The notes: a model not told the origin generated them from the sequence alone. 49,632 nucleotides of DNA from Zygnema cylindricum (GCA_037447655.1 JBBHKE010000138.1:1-49632), one strand, 5' to 3'; shown: positions 1 to 12,217, counted from the first letter of the stretch. Numbers and translations are program-made.

Positions 1-80
1 GAAGAAAAAGAAAAGAAGGAAAAAGAAAAAAAAAATTATATATATATTTTTAGTGGGAGTTGAAAAAGAAAGTAGACTAG

Positions 81-93
81 AAAATAAGGGGAG
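81..93 (+). other. polypurine tract before LTR copy 1
   Basis: A purine run ending AAGGGGAG directly precedes TGTTGAAA, the start of the first LTR. The bases around it (GACTAG, a short A/T stretch, TAAGGGGAG) match those before the second LTR at 1549, including the TAG stop of the upstream reading frame. This implies that the end of another copia internal region once lay to the left of position 81. Confidence 0.55.
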
Positions 94-1334
94 TGTTGAA
101 ATTTATGTATTTTCTAGGTCTGTATTGGAAAAATAAATAGAGTAAGTCAACAAAGGCAGCCTGCTTCTTGCTCAAATCTCTCCGGTCCCCATACTTGTTG
201 CAGTCACTGAAGACCAGAGAGAGAGCTAGTGCCATGGCTGTCTAAAGGGGATAGGCTGATTCGTAGTTTGTAGCAAAAGAGGACTACCAGATCTGGATTT
301 GATCCTAGTACCTATCATCCTTAATAGCCGTTAGCTTTAACCTATAACTTAGAGTCAACGATGGCATATGTGGGGTACAATAGGTATTTATAAGTGTAGA
401 AGTAGAGAGTTCTAACAAACTAACAAATAACCAAAAACTGTTCTAGACAAGATTTGAACCATCACATGTGGTTATATTTGTAGAGGTAAGCCTTAACCAA
501 TAAGGCGTTATCAAAAAGATACACGTAACGGGTTTCATAAAAACATAAACATTAACGCAACAGCTAATTAACAGCAGACTAACCAAAAGGAGCAATTCTT
601 GCATGTACGCGAATCTGAACCGTGTAAAATATGTTTTGATCGAACGGCTGGCATTATAGCCGCCACGCGAAGTGAGCTTTTGGCGGCATACGGAGATACC
701 GTCACGCGGTGCCACGTGGCGCCACATTATTTGATACCGAAGAAGATGGGAGGAGGAACCATGGCTTCCGATTTGATAGGTGTCACCTTTGTAGACCTTG
801 TCGTACAATGGTCGTACAATAAATACATCGCCCATTGTACCTTCTTGTACTATATAGTGTTCCTATTGGACTAGGGTTTAGTAGTAGGTAGTCGTGAGTA
901 GGCAGACCGAGACTTAGTAATATTTAGGTACCTCTATCTCTAAGAGAGCTTGTAACTATAAAGGTTATCTTTGACCAACCATAACTTACTGCTCGGGTGA
1001 GCAAATTCAGTGATTCTTTTTGCTACGGACTCAAGGGAGTCCAAGCTAATCAGGGGTGTTGTTCGTCAGAGTCTTTGCGTGCCAGTGTGGCACTTATTCA
1101 GTGGGAAAGTCAAAGTGGGGAATATTGTCTAAAACACATATTCAAACTTTGCATTCTGTGTTGGAACTGAGCACACAAAAGGTCTTCTCTTCACAAGGGT
1201 GAAGGTGTATTGGGGTTTTAATTGTCAAGGGATCATTCATTTGGGTTTATATCAACTTGGAGTGGGCACTATCTAGATTAGCTTCTTTTGGATCTGCGAA
1301 TTCTGTGGGCAATGGAGCCCATAGAATTTCAGCA
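94..1334 (+). mobile_element. Ty1/copia LTR, copy 1 (degenerate)
   Basis: It starts TGTTGAAAT just after a polypurine tract and ends ATTTCAGCA, so the two ends form a near-perfect short inverted repeat with TG...CA termini, as LTRs do. From about 505 to 1020, and again near 1300-1334, it aligns with 1745-2260 and 2404-2438 of the second LTR. The first 420 bases differ because of insertions, including a SINE-like repeat at 216-350. Boundaries were set by eye. Confidence 0.6.
216..350 (-). repeat. tRNA-derived SINE-like repeat, copy 1
   Basis: Read on the minus strand it has an A-box-like segment near 337-350, a B-box-like segment near 293-309, a body containing GCCATGGC, and a CT-rich tail (GAGAGAGAG on plus, 216-225). 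The same order occurs at 1601-1760 and 2935-3085. The A box is weak in this copy. Confidence 0.45.
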
Positions 1335-1337
1335 GCT

Positions 1338-1535
1338 AATCCGAAACATCACTTCAAAGCTAAACATATGGATATTAGACTAAGCCTTGTCAGAGAGAAG
1401 GTTTAAAATAAAATCATTAAACTGGTTCATAAAACTGATAGAGAAATGATTGCAGACATGATGACAAAAGCAGTGCCTTCCCCTAAGTTGATTTATTGCA
1501 GAGAAAACTGTGGATTAAAATTGAAAAGTGACTAG
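1338..1535 (+). pseudogene. Ty1/copia RNase H C-terminal remnant
   Basis: The frame reads AANPKHHFKAKHMDIRL, then the VREKV motif, one in-frame TAA, then DREMIADMMTKAVPSPKL and CRENCGLKL, ending at a TAG stop. This is the usual end of copia polyproteins (KH-DIR...VREKV...DxxTKxLP...CRxxLGL). It is followed within 15 bases by a polypurine tract and an LTR, the expected order. Only about 65 codons survive; the rest of gag-pol is missing between LTR copy 1 and this point. It is non-functional. Confidence 0.8.
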
Positions 1536-1540
1536 GAATT

Positions 1541-1548
1541 AAGGGGAG
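1541..1548 (+). other. polypurine tract of copia element
   Basis: AAGGGGAG lies between the RNase H stop codon and the TGTTGAAA start of the second LTR. In copia elements this is the primer for plus-strand DNA synthesis. Confidence 0.6.
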
Positions 1549-2438
1549 TGTTGAAAAGAGGTAATTAATAGTTCACTTCCCTATTTTAGTTTTGCTTTAA
1601 AGAAAGAGAGTGAGGATCAAAGGCGCGCCATGGCTGCCGCCATATTTAGAAAGTGGCAGTTTTTGAAGTAAAGGGTATTTTACTAAAATGATGCCTAAGT
1701 CTAGATTTGAACCTGCGACCTCTAGAATCTCTATAGCCTAACGCCTTAACCATTAGGGGTTTACGAAACGATACACGTGACGGGTTTCATAAATAGATAA
1801 ACATTAACGCAACAGCTAATTAACAGCAGACTAACCAAAAGGAGCAATTCCTGCATGTACGCGAAGCTGAACCGTGTAAAATATGTTTTGATCGGACGAC
1901 CGACATTATAGCCGCCACGCGAAGTGAACTTTTGGCGGCATACGGAGATAGCGTCACGCGGTGCCATGTGGCGCACATTATTTGAGACCGGAGAAGATGG
2001 GAGGAGGAACCATGGCTTCCGATTTGACAGGTGTCACCTTGTAGACCTTGTCGTACAATGGACGTACAATAAGTACATCGCCCATTGTACCTTCTTGTAC
2101 TATATAGTGTTCCTATTGGACTAGGGTTTAGTAGTAGGTAGTCGTGAGTAGGCAGACCGAGACTTAGTAATATTTAGGTACCTCTTTCTCTAAGAGAGCT
2201 TGTAACTATAAAGGTTATCTTTGACCAGCCATAACTTACTGCGCAGGGGAGCAAATTCAGTGATTCTTTTTGCGTTTGACTCAGGGGAGTCTTGTCCTCA
2301 CAAGGGTGAGAGTGGTTAGAATATTTGTGTTCCTGGGCGGCGCTTATTCAGCGGTAAAGTAGAAGGGGCAAATATTATCCTAAAGGCTTTACATAGGCTG
2401 CTCATTCTGTGGGTCAATGGAGACCACATAATTTCACA
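1549..2438 (+). mobile_element. Ty1/copia LTR, copy 2
   Basis: It starts TGTTGAAA after the polypurine tract and ends near ATTTCACA. From 1772 to about 2260 it is close to the 520-1020 part of copy 1, including the run CGTACAATGGNCGTACAATA and the CTAGGGTTTAGTAGTAGGTA segment. A SINE-like repeat occupies 1601-1760. Confidence 0.6.
1601..1760 (-). repeat. tRNA-derived SINE-like repeat, copy 2
   Basis: The minus strand shows a good A box (TGGTTAAGGCGTTAGGC, 1736-1752) and B box (GGTCGCAGGTTCAAATC, 1704-1720) at tRNA-like spacing, then a body with GGCAGCCATGGC and a CT-rich tail (GAGAGTGAG on plus). A related tRNA-like segment sits at about 451-500 in LTR copy 1, so part of it may predate the duplication of the LTRs. 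Confidence 0.55.
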
Positions 2439-2934
2439 TTTTACGGAACTAATAAACAATATACTGTAACTGTTATATTTTTTACGGCAACTGTACGGTA
2501 TTTTACAAAAAAGATTCGATGCACGTATCCGTAGTTTGTGTTCAGTAAACCGAACAGAAAGTACATGGATTGTACGGGAAAATAATGTGACGTCTACAAA
2601 TATTTCCAAAAAGAGAAGTTGCGGCGTCACACTATTTGAGCGCCGTGAGTTCAAATTTTGTACGGGCGTCTTCTTCAAATTTCGAAAAGAAGTCGCCATT
2701 ATTACTTGAACAGGTGAACGCGAAAAATCACAGAAGACGCCATTACGACGCCACGGCAAGAAGGGAAGAAGATTTAGAGTAAAAATAGTTAAAGGACATA
2801 TATGCATTTTTTTTTTTTTCTAATGTGATTGTTTTTGTTTTTTTTATCAATGTGTTATGTCGTGCAATGTTGAATGATGAAAAATGGAATCTGCATATGG
2901 CCTGAACTTTGCTTTTTTGAAGTTGCATGCTCTC
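2439..2934. other. intergenic, no gene recognised
   Basis: AT-rich sequence with scattered GTACGG/CCGTAC words and a poly-T run near 2808-2820. The open frames here have no recognisable motifs. Confidence 0.5.
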
Positions 2935-3085
2935 GGAGAGGTAGAGAGAGAATGCCATGGCTGCCTGTCCATGAAGGACAGGCAATTTTATAATAATAAA
3001 AACAAACTTCTCTGGGTTTGATCCTGCGCCTGTACAATTTGTCGTCAAAGTCTCTTCGATAACGTTGTCATTATCCAGTTGATGT
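2935..3085 (-). repeat. tRNA-derived SINE-like repeat, copy 3
   Basis: It shares with the other two copies the order GAGAG tail, GCCATGGCTGCC, then about 85 bases to a B-box-like GGGTTTGATCCTGCGCC (minus-strand B box) and a weak A box near 3070-3085. It contains a small hairpin, CCTGTCC-ATGA-GGACAGG, near 2966-2983. Confidence 0.45.
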
Positions 3086-5810
3086 AAATGCTCCGAAATT
3101 TGAATGGGATGTGATAATAATTTATTTAAATATTGTTTTTCACCGCTCATTTAACGGAAAGCGTACAAACTGCGGTACATGTTCATTCATTTTTTTAAAA
3201 ATGTACGGATTTGTACGAAAAAGTTCATTAACGTTTTTTACGATTTTTTCAAATCGACCTCTCCAGTTTCTACGTATTGTACGCTCGTTCGAAACGTGCG
3301 TAAAATTCGTTTTGAACAACTATGGTTTCCACGGTCCAGCATGCCTCCTGCGATGCGATTTCCGCACTATTTACTTGTTATCGCACGTTTTGCCGACTGG
3401 CAATGAAAATACGCACTTTTGATTCATTAGACCCCGTCTCTATTTTCGTGTCATTTCGTTTCGTTTCAAAAAAGGTTGAGTTTCCAGTAAGTGGAATGTG
3501 ATTGCCAGTTAGGGTTTGTTAAAGTTTGTTTTTTCTGCAAGTCAGCCATGGCACTCGCGCCTCCCGGAAGCTCAATCTCGACGAGCTGCCATATTGTGGC
3601 TCCAGGAGTGTAGACTGCTTCGAGAGGCTGGAGAATATTGGGGAGGGAACGTATGGGTGAGTTCGTTCTCGTCCTTTATTGATTTTTTTCCATGTTTTTT
3701 ATCTTACGTCTGAGGTTTTCTCCGTATCCCTTCGTTATTTTCATGTGATATTTCTTCTCTCTATCTCCTTTATTTATTTATTTTCTTCGCACATGCATCC
3801 TCTCCCCTCACTTTTTTTTAGTTGTCATTCGATGCTAACTTTTTTGAAGACCTTCTCCAAGGATAGAAGGTCCAGGCGCATTCCTATCCCTAATGTTTTG
3901 GAACACTTTAATCCGAGAGCCTTCTCGAAAGACAAACATGAGAGCCATAAAAATTAAGGACCTTCAAATTTATCAATCCATGTCCAACCCTGTCATAGCC
4001 TGGTTCTGCACAAGAAAAGGTTCGTGATACTAACTTCTTAAACTAAATTCGTTAGTAGTGCTAATATACACTACTGGTTGTTCTTCTGCTCAAACAACCT
4101 CTCACCGTGTTTGTCAGGTCAACCCTGGGTTTAGTTGCCTTTCTTTTGAGTCCTTCAGGTACTGCTTTGGAACTTAATACTGATTAGTAAAAATAGCTAG
4201 ACCTATAGCCGTACACAGCGGTCCACTTTTTGTATACATGAAATGGTGGAGGTATACGTCGTATTATCTTATTGCCACTGTAATTCAGGCTGAAGGTAAG
4301 TTCACTACTGAATCTACTAAACTGAGAGACGAACTGAATTATGGCATATCCAATCGAATCGTGTTGTAGGTCTTATGAAACCATTTTTGGTAATTGGTTG
4401 AATGGATGCCATACAGAGTGTTGTCAAGATTGATGTACTTATCAAAAGCTGAGCAAGATTTTGTTATTTTGAGAACTGGGAAGTCAATTCTTTAGTGAAA
4501 TTGTATAGAGAGGTAGAATTGTCAAAAACCTTATGGCAAAAATGTGTGAGTGTTGAATCTCGCCTGTGAGAAAATTCATTTCATGTGATACATGGATTGT
4601 GTGTCGATTTCCTAAGCATGTTTGTATGTATTGTGTATGCTCTCTTCTCTTTGAGCAGGTTAGTTTACAGAGCTAAAGAGAATGCCACGGGAGATATTGT
4701 GGCTTTGAAGAAGATTCGAATGGAAAATGAAAAGGAAGGGGTTAGTGTTAAAGTCAACCCTTTGCCAGACAGTAGTATGTTTAGACAATTGAGAAATTAC
4801 CCTTCATAAGAACTTGAAATGGGTATTGGTGGACGCTTTATTTTTCTCCTTTTGACTTTTAGCGTGCCTGAATGTTTTTTTTGTTTTTTGCCGTCTTAGG
4901 AAGACGACTGTTTTGTGAGATTCGAAGGATAATTGAAAGGCATACATGGTTGGAGTTTGTATATTCTTGCAAATTTTATTTTTTTGTTGTCTGCACATGT
5001 TTTATTTGCTGTACTTTTTTCTGTGCCGTTTCTGACCTTTAGCGATTTATGTCGCGTTGTATCTTTTTGCAGTTTCCAATCACGGCTATTCGTGAAATCA
5101 AGATTTTGAAAAAGCTTAAACATCCAAATGTTATCAATTTGAAAGAAATAGTAACATCAAAAGGTATTTGTTCCTTCTCGTTTCTCTTACTGTATTTCTC
5201 TGAGCGCTGTTTTTTTGTATGAATGAAAGAGTTCTTATCATGGCAACTTTTCTTTCTCTGTAGGAAATAATTGGCGTTAAGACTGATCATGAGTTTGGAG
5301 TCTTTATTTCTGGTTGTATGTCAAGAGGAAAAGATGTATTTTCCTCAAGAAAAATGAAGTTCAGATGCAGTTGATAATATGGAAGCTATCTGTTTGCTAT
5401 AGACTAACATAAGCAAAGATCCTTTTCCAGAAACTTTGGCAGGTTTTTAATCAAGTTTCGTTTTACCCTTTTGAATCATGTGGAACAGCCCAAGGAAACA
5501 ACAAATATAAGGGGAGTATTTACATGGTGTTTGAGTACATGGACCATGACTTGACTGGTCTATCAGGTAGACCAGGCATCCGGTTCACCACACCACAGAT
5601 TAAGGTGTGTATTGGTAATATGTGAGGAGACTATATGATTGAAAATCTTAATCTAACCAAGTATGATAGAAATATTGACCAGTTCTCTGCAAGATTACGA
5701 TCCAAGTAGTCAATGCCCTTGCTGATTTATTTGTTGCCTCTCATTTTTCTCAGCTGTTATGATTTCTATGTGGGTCAATAATTCAACAAAGAGTCCTTGC
5801 TTTAACTAAG

Positions 5811-5868
5811 GTTTTTAGCTGAGGTTCAGCAAGGTTTTTAGCCAAGGTTTGGCTAAGGTTTTTGATAA
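5811..5868 (+). repeat. short tandem repeat in CDKC intron 4
   Basis: Two to three imperfect units of about 22 bases built on AAGGTTTTTAGC. The same repeat is in the right arm near 21836-21898 in reverse orientation, so it predates the duplication. Confidence 0.5.
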
Positions 5869-7035
5869 GGTGATTCCAATATGGCGAGTACTTCAGTGTG
5901 AGGGATTGCAAGCTGGTAACTTGCTATATAGGGAGGGGAGAGGGGAAGAACGTCAATGGGCAAGAATGGACATATATATATGTGTGTGTATATATGTATG
6001 TATATATATGTATATGTTTCTAAACACTGGCCGGTACTGTGCAGTGCTACATGCGGCAACCTCTCACAGGACTCCACTAATGCCATGTCAACCAAGTCTT
6101 ACATCGCGATATTAAGGGTGGGGCTTGTTATCCTTGGTGGTGAAAGCCTTTCCCTCCATTTTTAAACACCTTCTTCAACTACACTGCAGTGTTTTCAGAA
6201 ACCAATGGTGAATTTACTTTGCTTACACGAAACTTTGTTTCATACTGATCTTTTAATGCGATATGCGTTAGGCGTTGAGGTGTCAGAAATGGGGGAACAA
6301 TTTATGAACAGTATTATACCTGCCTCTGTTCATTGATTTGGTGTTTTCTGGCAGTAATACCATTTTTTAGCTTTAAGCTTTTCTCCCAGTAATGATGGGT
6401 TCCGTAAATACATTTTTTTTCACTGACTGTCAGTTATTCTGGTTCATCTAACTCATCGAGCAATTTCAGAGCTTTAATGTAAACCATTAAGGTTTCTGCA
6501 AGAGAACGGGCTTTGTCAAAGAGTGTGGTCTTAAGACTGTTGCACTTTTTTAATAACCTGTAAGTACATTTTGTTTGATGTTTCTGTGCAGGCTCTAATC
6601 TTCTTATTGACAACAATGGAGTCTTATAGCTGGCAGATTTTGGTTTGGCACGAGCATATAGTTCTGACTCTTCAGGCCAGCTGACAAACTGTGTGATCAC
6701 CCGGTGGTACAGGTTTGTTTCTCTCTCCCCCTCTCTCTACTCACTCTCTCTCCCCTGTCTCCTCTCTCTCTCTCTCCCCTCTCTCTCTCAATCTAAAAGT
6801 TTGTATTGATTTTTAAGGATGTATTGCAGGAAGTTTTCTTTACAGGTGTATTCACTGTATACCATCATGATGGAAAAATGCATTCTCATTCCATGTTCTG
6901 TGGCTAGTAAATTGAAGATTTGTGACTTGTATCAATTGTTTATTCTTTCAGAAAATTTATCAGGTATCTCGTTCTGCTAGAATTTGTTTTTGTCAAATCT
7001 TTGCTGGTTTAGTGGAGTGTATGCAACGGTATTAA

Positions 7036-7299
<264 letters not shown>

Positions 7300-8272
7300 T
7301 AGATTTATTAATTCAAGAAAAGCGATTTCTGTCATTGAGTGCCTGGGATTTATGCTACTTCTATAAAGTACATTTTAAAGAACAAATGTTTGAGACACAC
7401 TTAAGGAGTATGTGCAGTAGACAATATATTGCTTTCCTTTACTAGTTAGTGCTTCTTAAAGGTTTCTCTTTTGGATGTTGTGAGATCAGTTGCTCACTTT
7501 CGCTGTGCGCTTTCATGTTTTTGTGATTTTTCAGTCTCTCCATTTATTGAGAAGAGAGAATAAATATCCTGCAAAAATGTGTATGGATGTTTCGCCAACT
7601 TTGAAGCCTTCGTTGAGGTCGTTTTCACTCTCTGACATAAAATGAGGGTTTTGGTAAAAACAGTTTGAACAGTTGAACCGCATATTTAGTTTATGTGGAT
7701 GGCCTGAGGAGAGCACCTGGCCAGGAGTGTCAGCTCTTCCATATTACCAACAATTCAAACCAGAACGAGCAGAGAAACGCCGTCTCCGTGAGCAGTTTAA
7801 GCAGTACGCCCCTGATAGCATAGAAAGGGGGGCACAAATCTGTATCTGTATTCGTAAGTGAGGACAAACATTCATTATGTTTATAGGCATACGAAGGGAG
7901 GACAAATTTGCATTATTTTCTCCTTCTGACTCATTGCAGAGGGATTTTGTTCTTTAGAGGGATGAGTGTGAGCAGGCTATGAATAGGTATAAGCAGAACT
8001 TAAACGAGCTTTTTGTTCTGTTTTTTTATTCTTTTTCTGTGCAGCTTTGATCGCCATGCTCTTGACTTGGTGGACAGGATCTTGACCCTCGACCCTGGGA
8101 AGGTACACATTTTTAAGGGCATTCCTTAGGTAGCATCTCTAAGAGAAGCATTTCTGAGAGAGAATACCTGAGGGAGTTCACGTACATTTTTTTTAGAACC
8201 GCAGATCACATTAGGCCAGAAAGGTGAACAGGTACATATGATACTGTACCTGTATTAGTGTGGACACAATAA

Positions 8273-8482
8273 TACACTGTATTGCTATTAGCGTCAATGA
8301 CACTATATTGGTGTCCCTAAATTTTACCCCTCGACCCTAAAATAGTGTCAATGATACTAATTTGTTTTTTCTGAATGCTAATTATTCAAACGGTTTTAAA
8401 ACCAGCCATTTCATAAATAATGACACTAATGTAAACTCATGTTTATAAATCCTCGAGGCTAATAATGATACATGATTTCGTA
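8273..8482. mobile_element. MITE (TACAC family) in left CDKC intron 9
   Basis: The left end TACACTGTATTGCTATTAGC is close to the family end seen at 40223; the right end is a worn reverse complement finishing GATTTCGTA. TA is found at both edges. The matching copy in the other arm is at 19189-19407, so insertion came before the duplication. Confidence 0.6.
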
Positions 8483-10371
8483 TAGCTGGAAATCTTGTAT
8501 CCCAAAAAGGTCTTCTGTGTGTGCTTGTTATTCACAAATTTTAGAATGTTTATTTCCCTTGGTCCACACTAATTATAACAGACAGTGTGGAGAACAATGC
8601 ATATTTGACGTAGAAGTAAAATATTATTCATAATCCCTGTAAATGTCCTTCCCCCCCCGTCCTTGACCTCTTTAGTTTTCTGTAAATGTCCTTCTCCTCC
8701 TCCTTTGACCTTTGTAAAATAAATGACCTTCTCCTCCTTTGACTCCTCCTCCTCTCTTCCTTCTTCTATCCTTCTCATCCTTCTCTACCTTTTACTTTTT
8801 TTCCTGTCTTTGAATCTTTTATTTAGCCTTCCCCAATACGAAGCCTTGCACGAATACCACACAAAAGAAATGAGAAAACAACAGAGGCAACAGCAACAGC
8901 AACAGGAGGAGATGCAACAGAAGAGACAAAAAAACGGACCACATCCTCCTCCTCCCCCTCCCTCTGGGAGAATGTCAGGTCCTCAAGGACTCCTCCCTCC
9001 TCGTGGGACCGGAGGTAACAATTCTTCTTACCAACATCCAGGGGGCCATCCTGGGAGACAACCTCAAGGCCCTTACCCTCCTGGAGGAGGAGGATGTGGA
9101 GGAGGAGAAGGACGAGGTGGAGGAGGAGGGAGAGCTCCAGGAGGGTCGGGCTACGGGCCTGGCCGAGGTTCTGGGTATTCAGGTGGAGGAGGAGGGGGAG
9201 GAGGAGGATTCACTCAAGGAGGAGGACCTCAAGGAGGAAGAAGCTATTCTCAGTATGGAGGATATGGGCCGTATGGAGGAGGAGGAGGGGGAGGAGAAGG
9301 AGGAGGGGGAGAAGGGCGTGGACCAGGATATGGGTGAGTAAACATATTCCAAATGAGGGTACTTGGTGGGAGAAAGAGATAGGGATGGGAGGAAAGGAGA
9401 AGGGGAAAGGGTAGGGCTTATATAGTTATATCATATGTTTATAGTATGTATATGTAGAGTTCGACGTAGAAAAAAAATCATCAACACAGTTGTCTATAGT
9501 ACAACAGAACCAATGCGACAGACATGACTGTTTTTATGCATATTTTTAGAAGATCAAGAGTTATTGTGCTGGGTTATTATTCCATAGTTACAAATTTGTG
9601 AAAATAATTAAAAACGCTATATTCGCACTATACTACGACTATATCCGTACCCTTTACTCGGAGAACTATGTAGTTCGTGTATAGTATGAGAGAAAAAAAT
9701 TCAGTGTTTCCCAATTGTTTCTCACGTTCGTCCGATGTTGTATGCCCACATAAGCGGAGGAGTGCTATGTTTGGAGATTTTCCTTCTTGCTGTTTTTGTG
9801 GATGTTCTGTAATCATTTTTGTTTGGTTGGATACTAAGGAAAAACTAGTCGTGTTACAGACTGGGTGCTGGACCTCTCCCTCCACCTCCTCCTGGACAGC
9901 CTTATGGGAACAGACAACCTTACAATTCGCAGGTGAGGAACTTGTTGCCAGGCTCATTATTTTTGTGAATGGTCTATTGTGCTCATTGTTACGTGTATGG
10001 TGTCCAAATAACAATGTTTGTGTTGTGTTGTGTTGTGTTTGTGTTTGTTTGTGTTGTGTTGTGTAGATGAAGACGCTGCAGTCAGCTCTGTTTGTGTAGG
10101 GCAGGAATTTGAATGAGGATTTGAATTTGTACGCCCTGTAGTTTTTTTTTTTGCAAAACAGAAAAATCTATGCATAAAGACCAGAAATATCTCAAAAGCT
10201 TGTTTTTCGTGCTTTCTTCTGCGTCTTCTTGGCTCTTTTTACATATGTGTATATTTTTATTGCTGCCACAAACATGAAAATCTAAGTTTCTGGTTCACGG
10301 TGTGCAGCATGATCATTATTTTACGGGGATCTGATAGGATAATTACAGGAGAAAATTTCTTTGTCATTTTA

Positions 10372-10943
10372 AAGTTAAGCCATACAGTTTGAATCGTACA
10401 ACTACTCAAAAAGCTACACGAATTGTACAATTTACCCTCAAAACAAGGGTAGAATTTTCAGTTGTGGAATAACTAGTCATGCTTATTGAACAGGTTTTGC
10501 TGATCATGGATATGTACTTGTTAAAGGCTCTTGATAATCGATGTATCGAGCCGGTAGGTGCTATCGTGGATTATCCCATTATATCGATAAGGTTATTGCT
10601 ATATCATCAGAATCGGTACATTTCTTTCTGTACTTTTTGCACATATGTTTCTCAAGCTGTCGAGGCTGAAACATTTTCTCAGTCCGGTACGCTACAGTAC
10701 CGTACTGTGATGAATTCCGGATTTCCCGTACGTTTGACTTTGTTGACTTTGTTTCTTTTTCTATAGACCCGCGTTTATATTTTTCTTGTTTTTACTCAGA
10801 ATTTGTGTTCGATCAAGTGTTTGTTCAAGATTTCTTATGTTCTATTTTATGGACTAGGTTCCATACACTTGAATTAAATGTTTGCTCCAAAACCTAAAGG
10901 GGTCTCCTAAGTTACGACTTTGTAGTTATCAAAGGTTTTGATG
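10372..10943. other. block present only in left CDKC intron 12
   Basis: The right arm runs directly from TCATTTTA to ACATTTTGAGG near 16490-16505, while the left arm has about 570 extra bases between these points. The block holds ATCGAT-type palindromic words (near 10536 and 10580) and CGTACG/GTACGG words like those in the hAT-type relics here, but I see no clean terminal inverted repeat or target duplication. It is either an insertion in the left arm or a loss in the right. Confidence 0.55.
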
Positions 10944-11603
10944 ACATTTTGAGGAGATCGTCAAGTTTAGAGCAATTAATGAAATTTACGAACTAAGAAA
11001 AGAATATCCGGCGTCATCTGAAAACTAATTTTTCTGGTGTGACCTGTACGGTAACATCTAGATATCTGCAATCTGTGAAGTCGGCTTCATACTAAAACTC
11101 TTACTTTTTTGTATTGACTACAAACTAATTATTTTTTGTGCTCAACAATATAATACATTCGTACTTTTTGTTCGCTGGTTAAGGGTTCTGGATGCTAAAA
11201 GGTTCTGTATCCCACAATTCTTTCTTTTGATTTTATTGCCTCTTGTCAACTCCTTTGAAAAATCGTCTTTTTGACCCCTTTTCCTCCTCTCAACTCCATC
11301 CAATTCTCTACCTTTTGACTTTTTTTTCTTCCTCCCAACTCCTTCCAATACTATTCTTTTTGACCCTTTTTCCTCCTCTCAACTCCTTCCAATACTCTCT
11401 TTTTTTTGACAATTTTTCCTCTTCTGAACTCCTTCCGATTCTCTTCATTTTTACGGTTTTCCCTCTTGTGACCTCCTATCAGGGCCCGACATACGTGGAT
11501 ATCGACGGCCAATATGCTCGCTCCAACCATCCTCCTCATGGAAACTTCCCTCAACAAGGAGGAAACTCCTCAACGCATTGAGGCGACTATCAACGATAGG
11601 ACG

Positions 11604-11662
11604 TCTTGTATTCTTTGGAAAGACAGGCAATTTGTGCTTCTGGAGGACTACTGTAAACAAGT
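11604..11662. other. small inverted segment relative to the other arm
   Basis: About 59 bases just after the CDKC 3' end, bounded by CTTGT and ACAAG, read in the same plus-strand direction as 15738-15799 although everything around them is inverted between arms. One arm has therefore undergone a local flip across its short inverted repeat. Confidence 0.75.
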
Positions 11663-12024
11663 ACTCACCAGGAAACAGGTCACGGTACAATAATGTGGGC
11701 CACTGTTTTGATGCGTACCACTCTCGGTTGTTTTTTTTCTTCCATTTTTTTTCTTATATATGCCTTTTTTTTTTTCCTCCTGGTTCTTGAGGAGCGAGGA
11801 AAGAGTGGGTAGAAACTGGACCGGTTACAAGACCTCATCGGTATTCAATGCACTTCTATGTATATTAAAAAATTCTGGAAGGTGGAGAATAGTCTTTCCA
11901 CACTGTTCTAAATATATGGTGGTTTTAAAACGGTCCTCTTATGTCTCTTCTTACGTCTCGTCTCGTATCGTTTTTCTTGAAACGGCGATGTTTTTTCTTG
12001 GCAATGCAATTCTTGTATATCTGT

Positions 12025-12165
12025 ATCCTTTTCCTTCCCTTTCCTTTCCTTTTCCTCTCCTTCCCTTCCCTTCCCTTTCCTTTCCTTTTCCTTTCTTTCC
12101 CTTCCCTTTCCTTTCCTTTCCCTTTCCTTCCCTTCCCTTCACTTCCCTTTCCATTCCTTTCTTTT
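12025..12165 (+). repeat. polypyrimidine tract (CCTTT/CCCTT)n
   Basis: Nearly pure C/T on plus, made of CCTTTC and CCTTCC units. The counterpart in the other arm, at about 15230-15362, is a purine tract, so the two are complementary. Confidence 0.9.
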
Positions 12166-12217
12166 CGGTCACTCTTTTTCATTCTGAAGGTTGTCAACTT
12201 GAGTTAGCTCTAACTAA

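Noticed and set aside
451-510. tRNA gene
   Set aside because: A/B-box-like segments are present, but there is no acceptor stem or anticodon arm; it looks like SINE-derived sequence inside an LTR.
9003-9414. Long Glu-rich and Arg-rich open frames overlapping the CDKC tail (also 17557-17880)
   Set aside because: They are off-frame readings of GGA-repeat exon 11; the Gly-rich frame is the one that joins neighbouring exons in phase.
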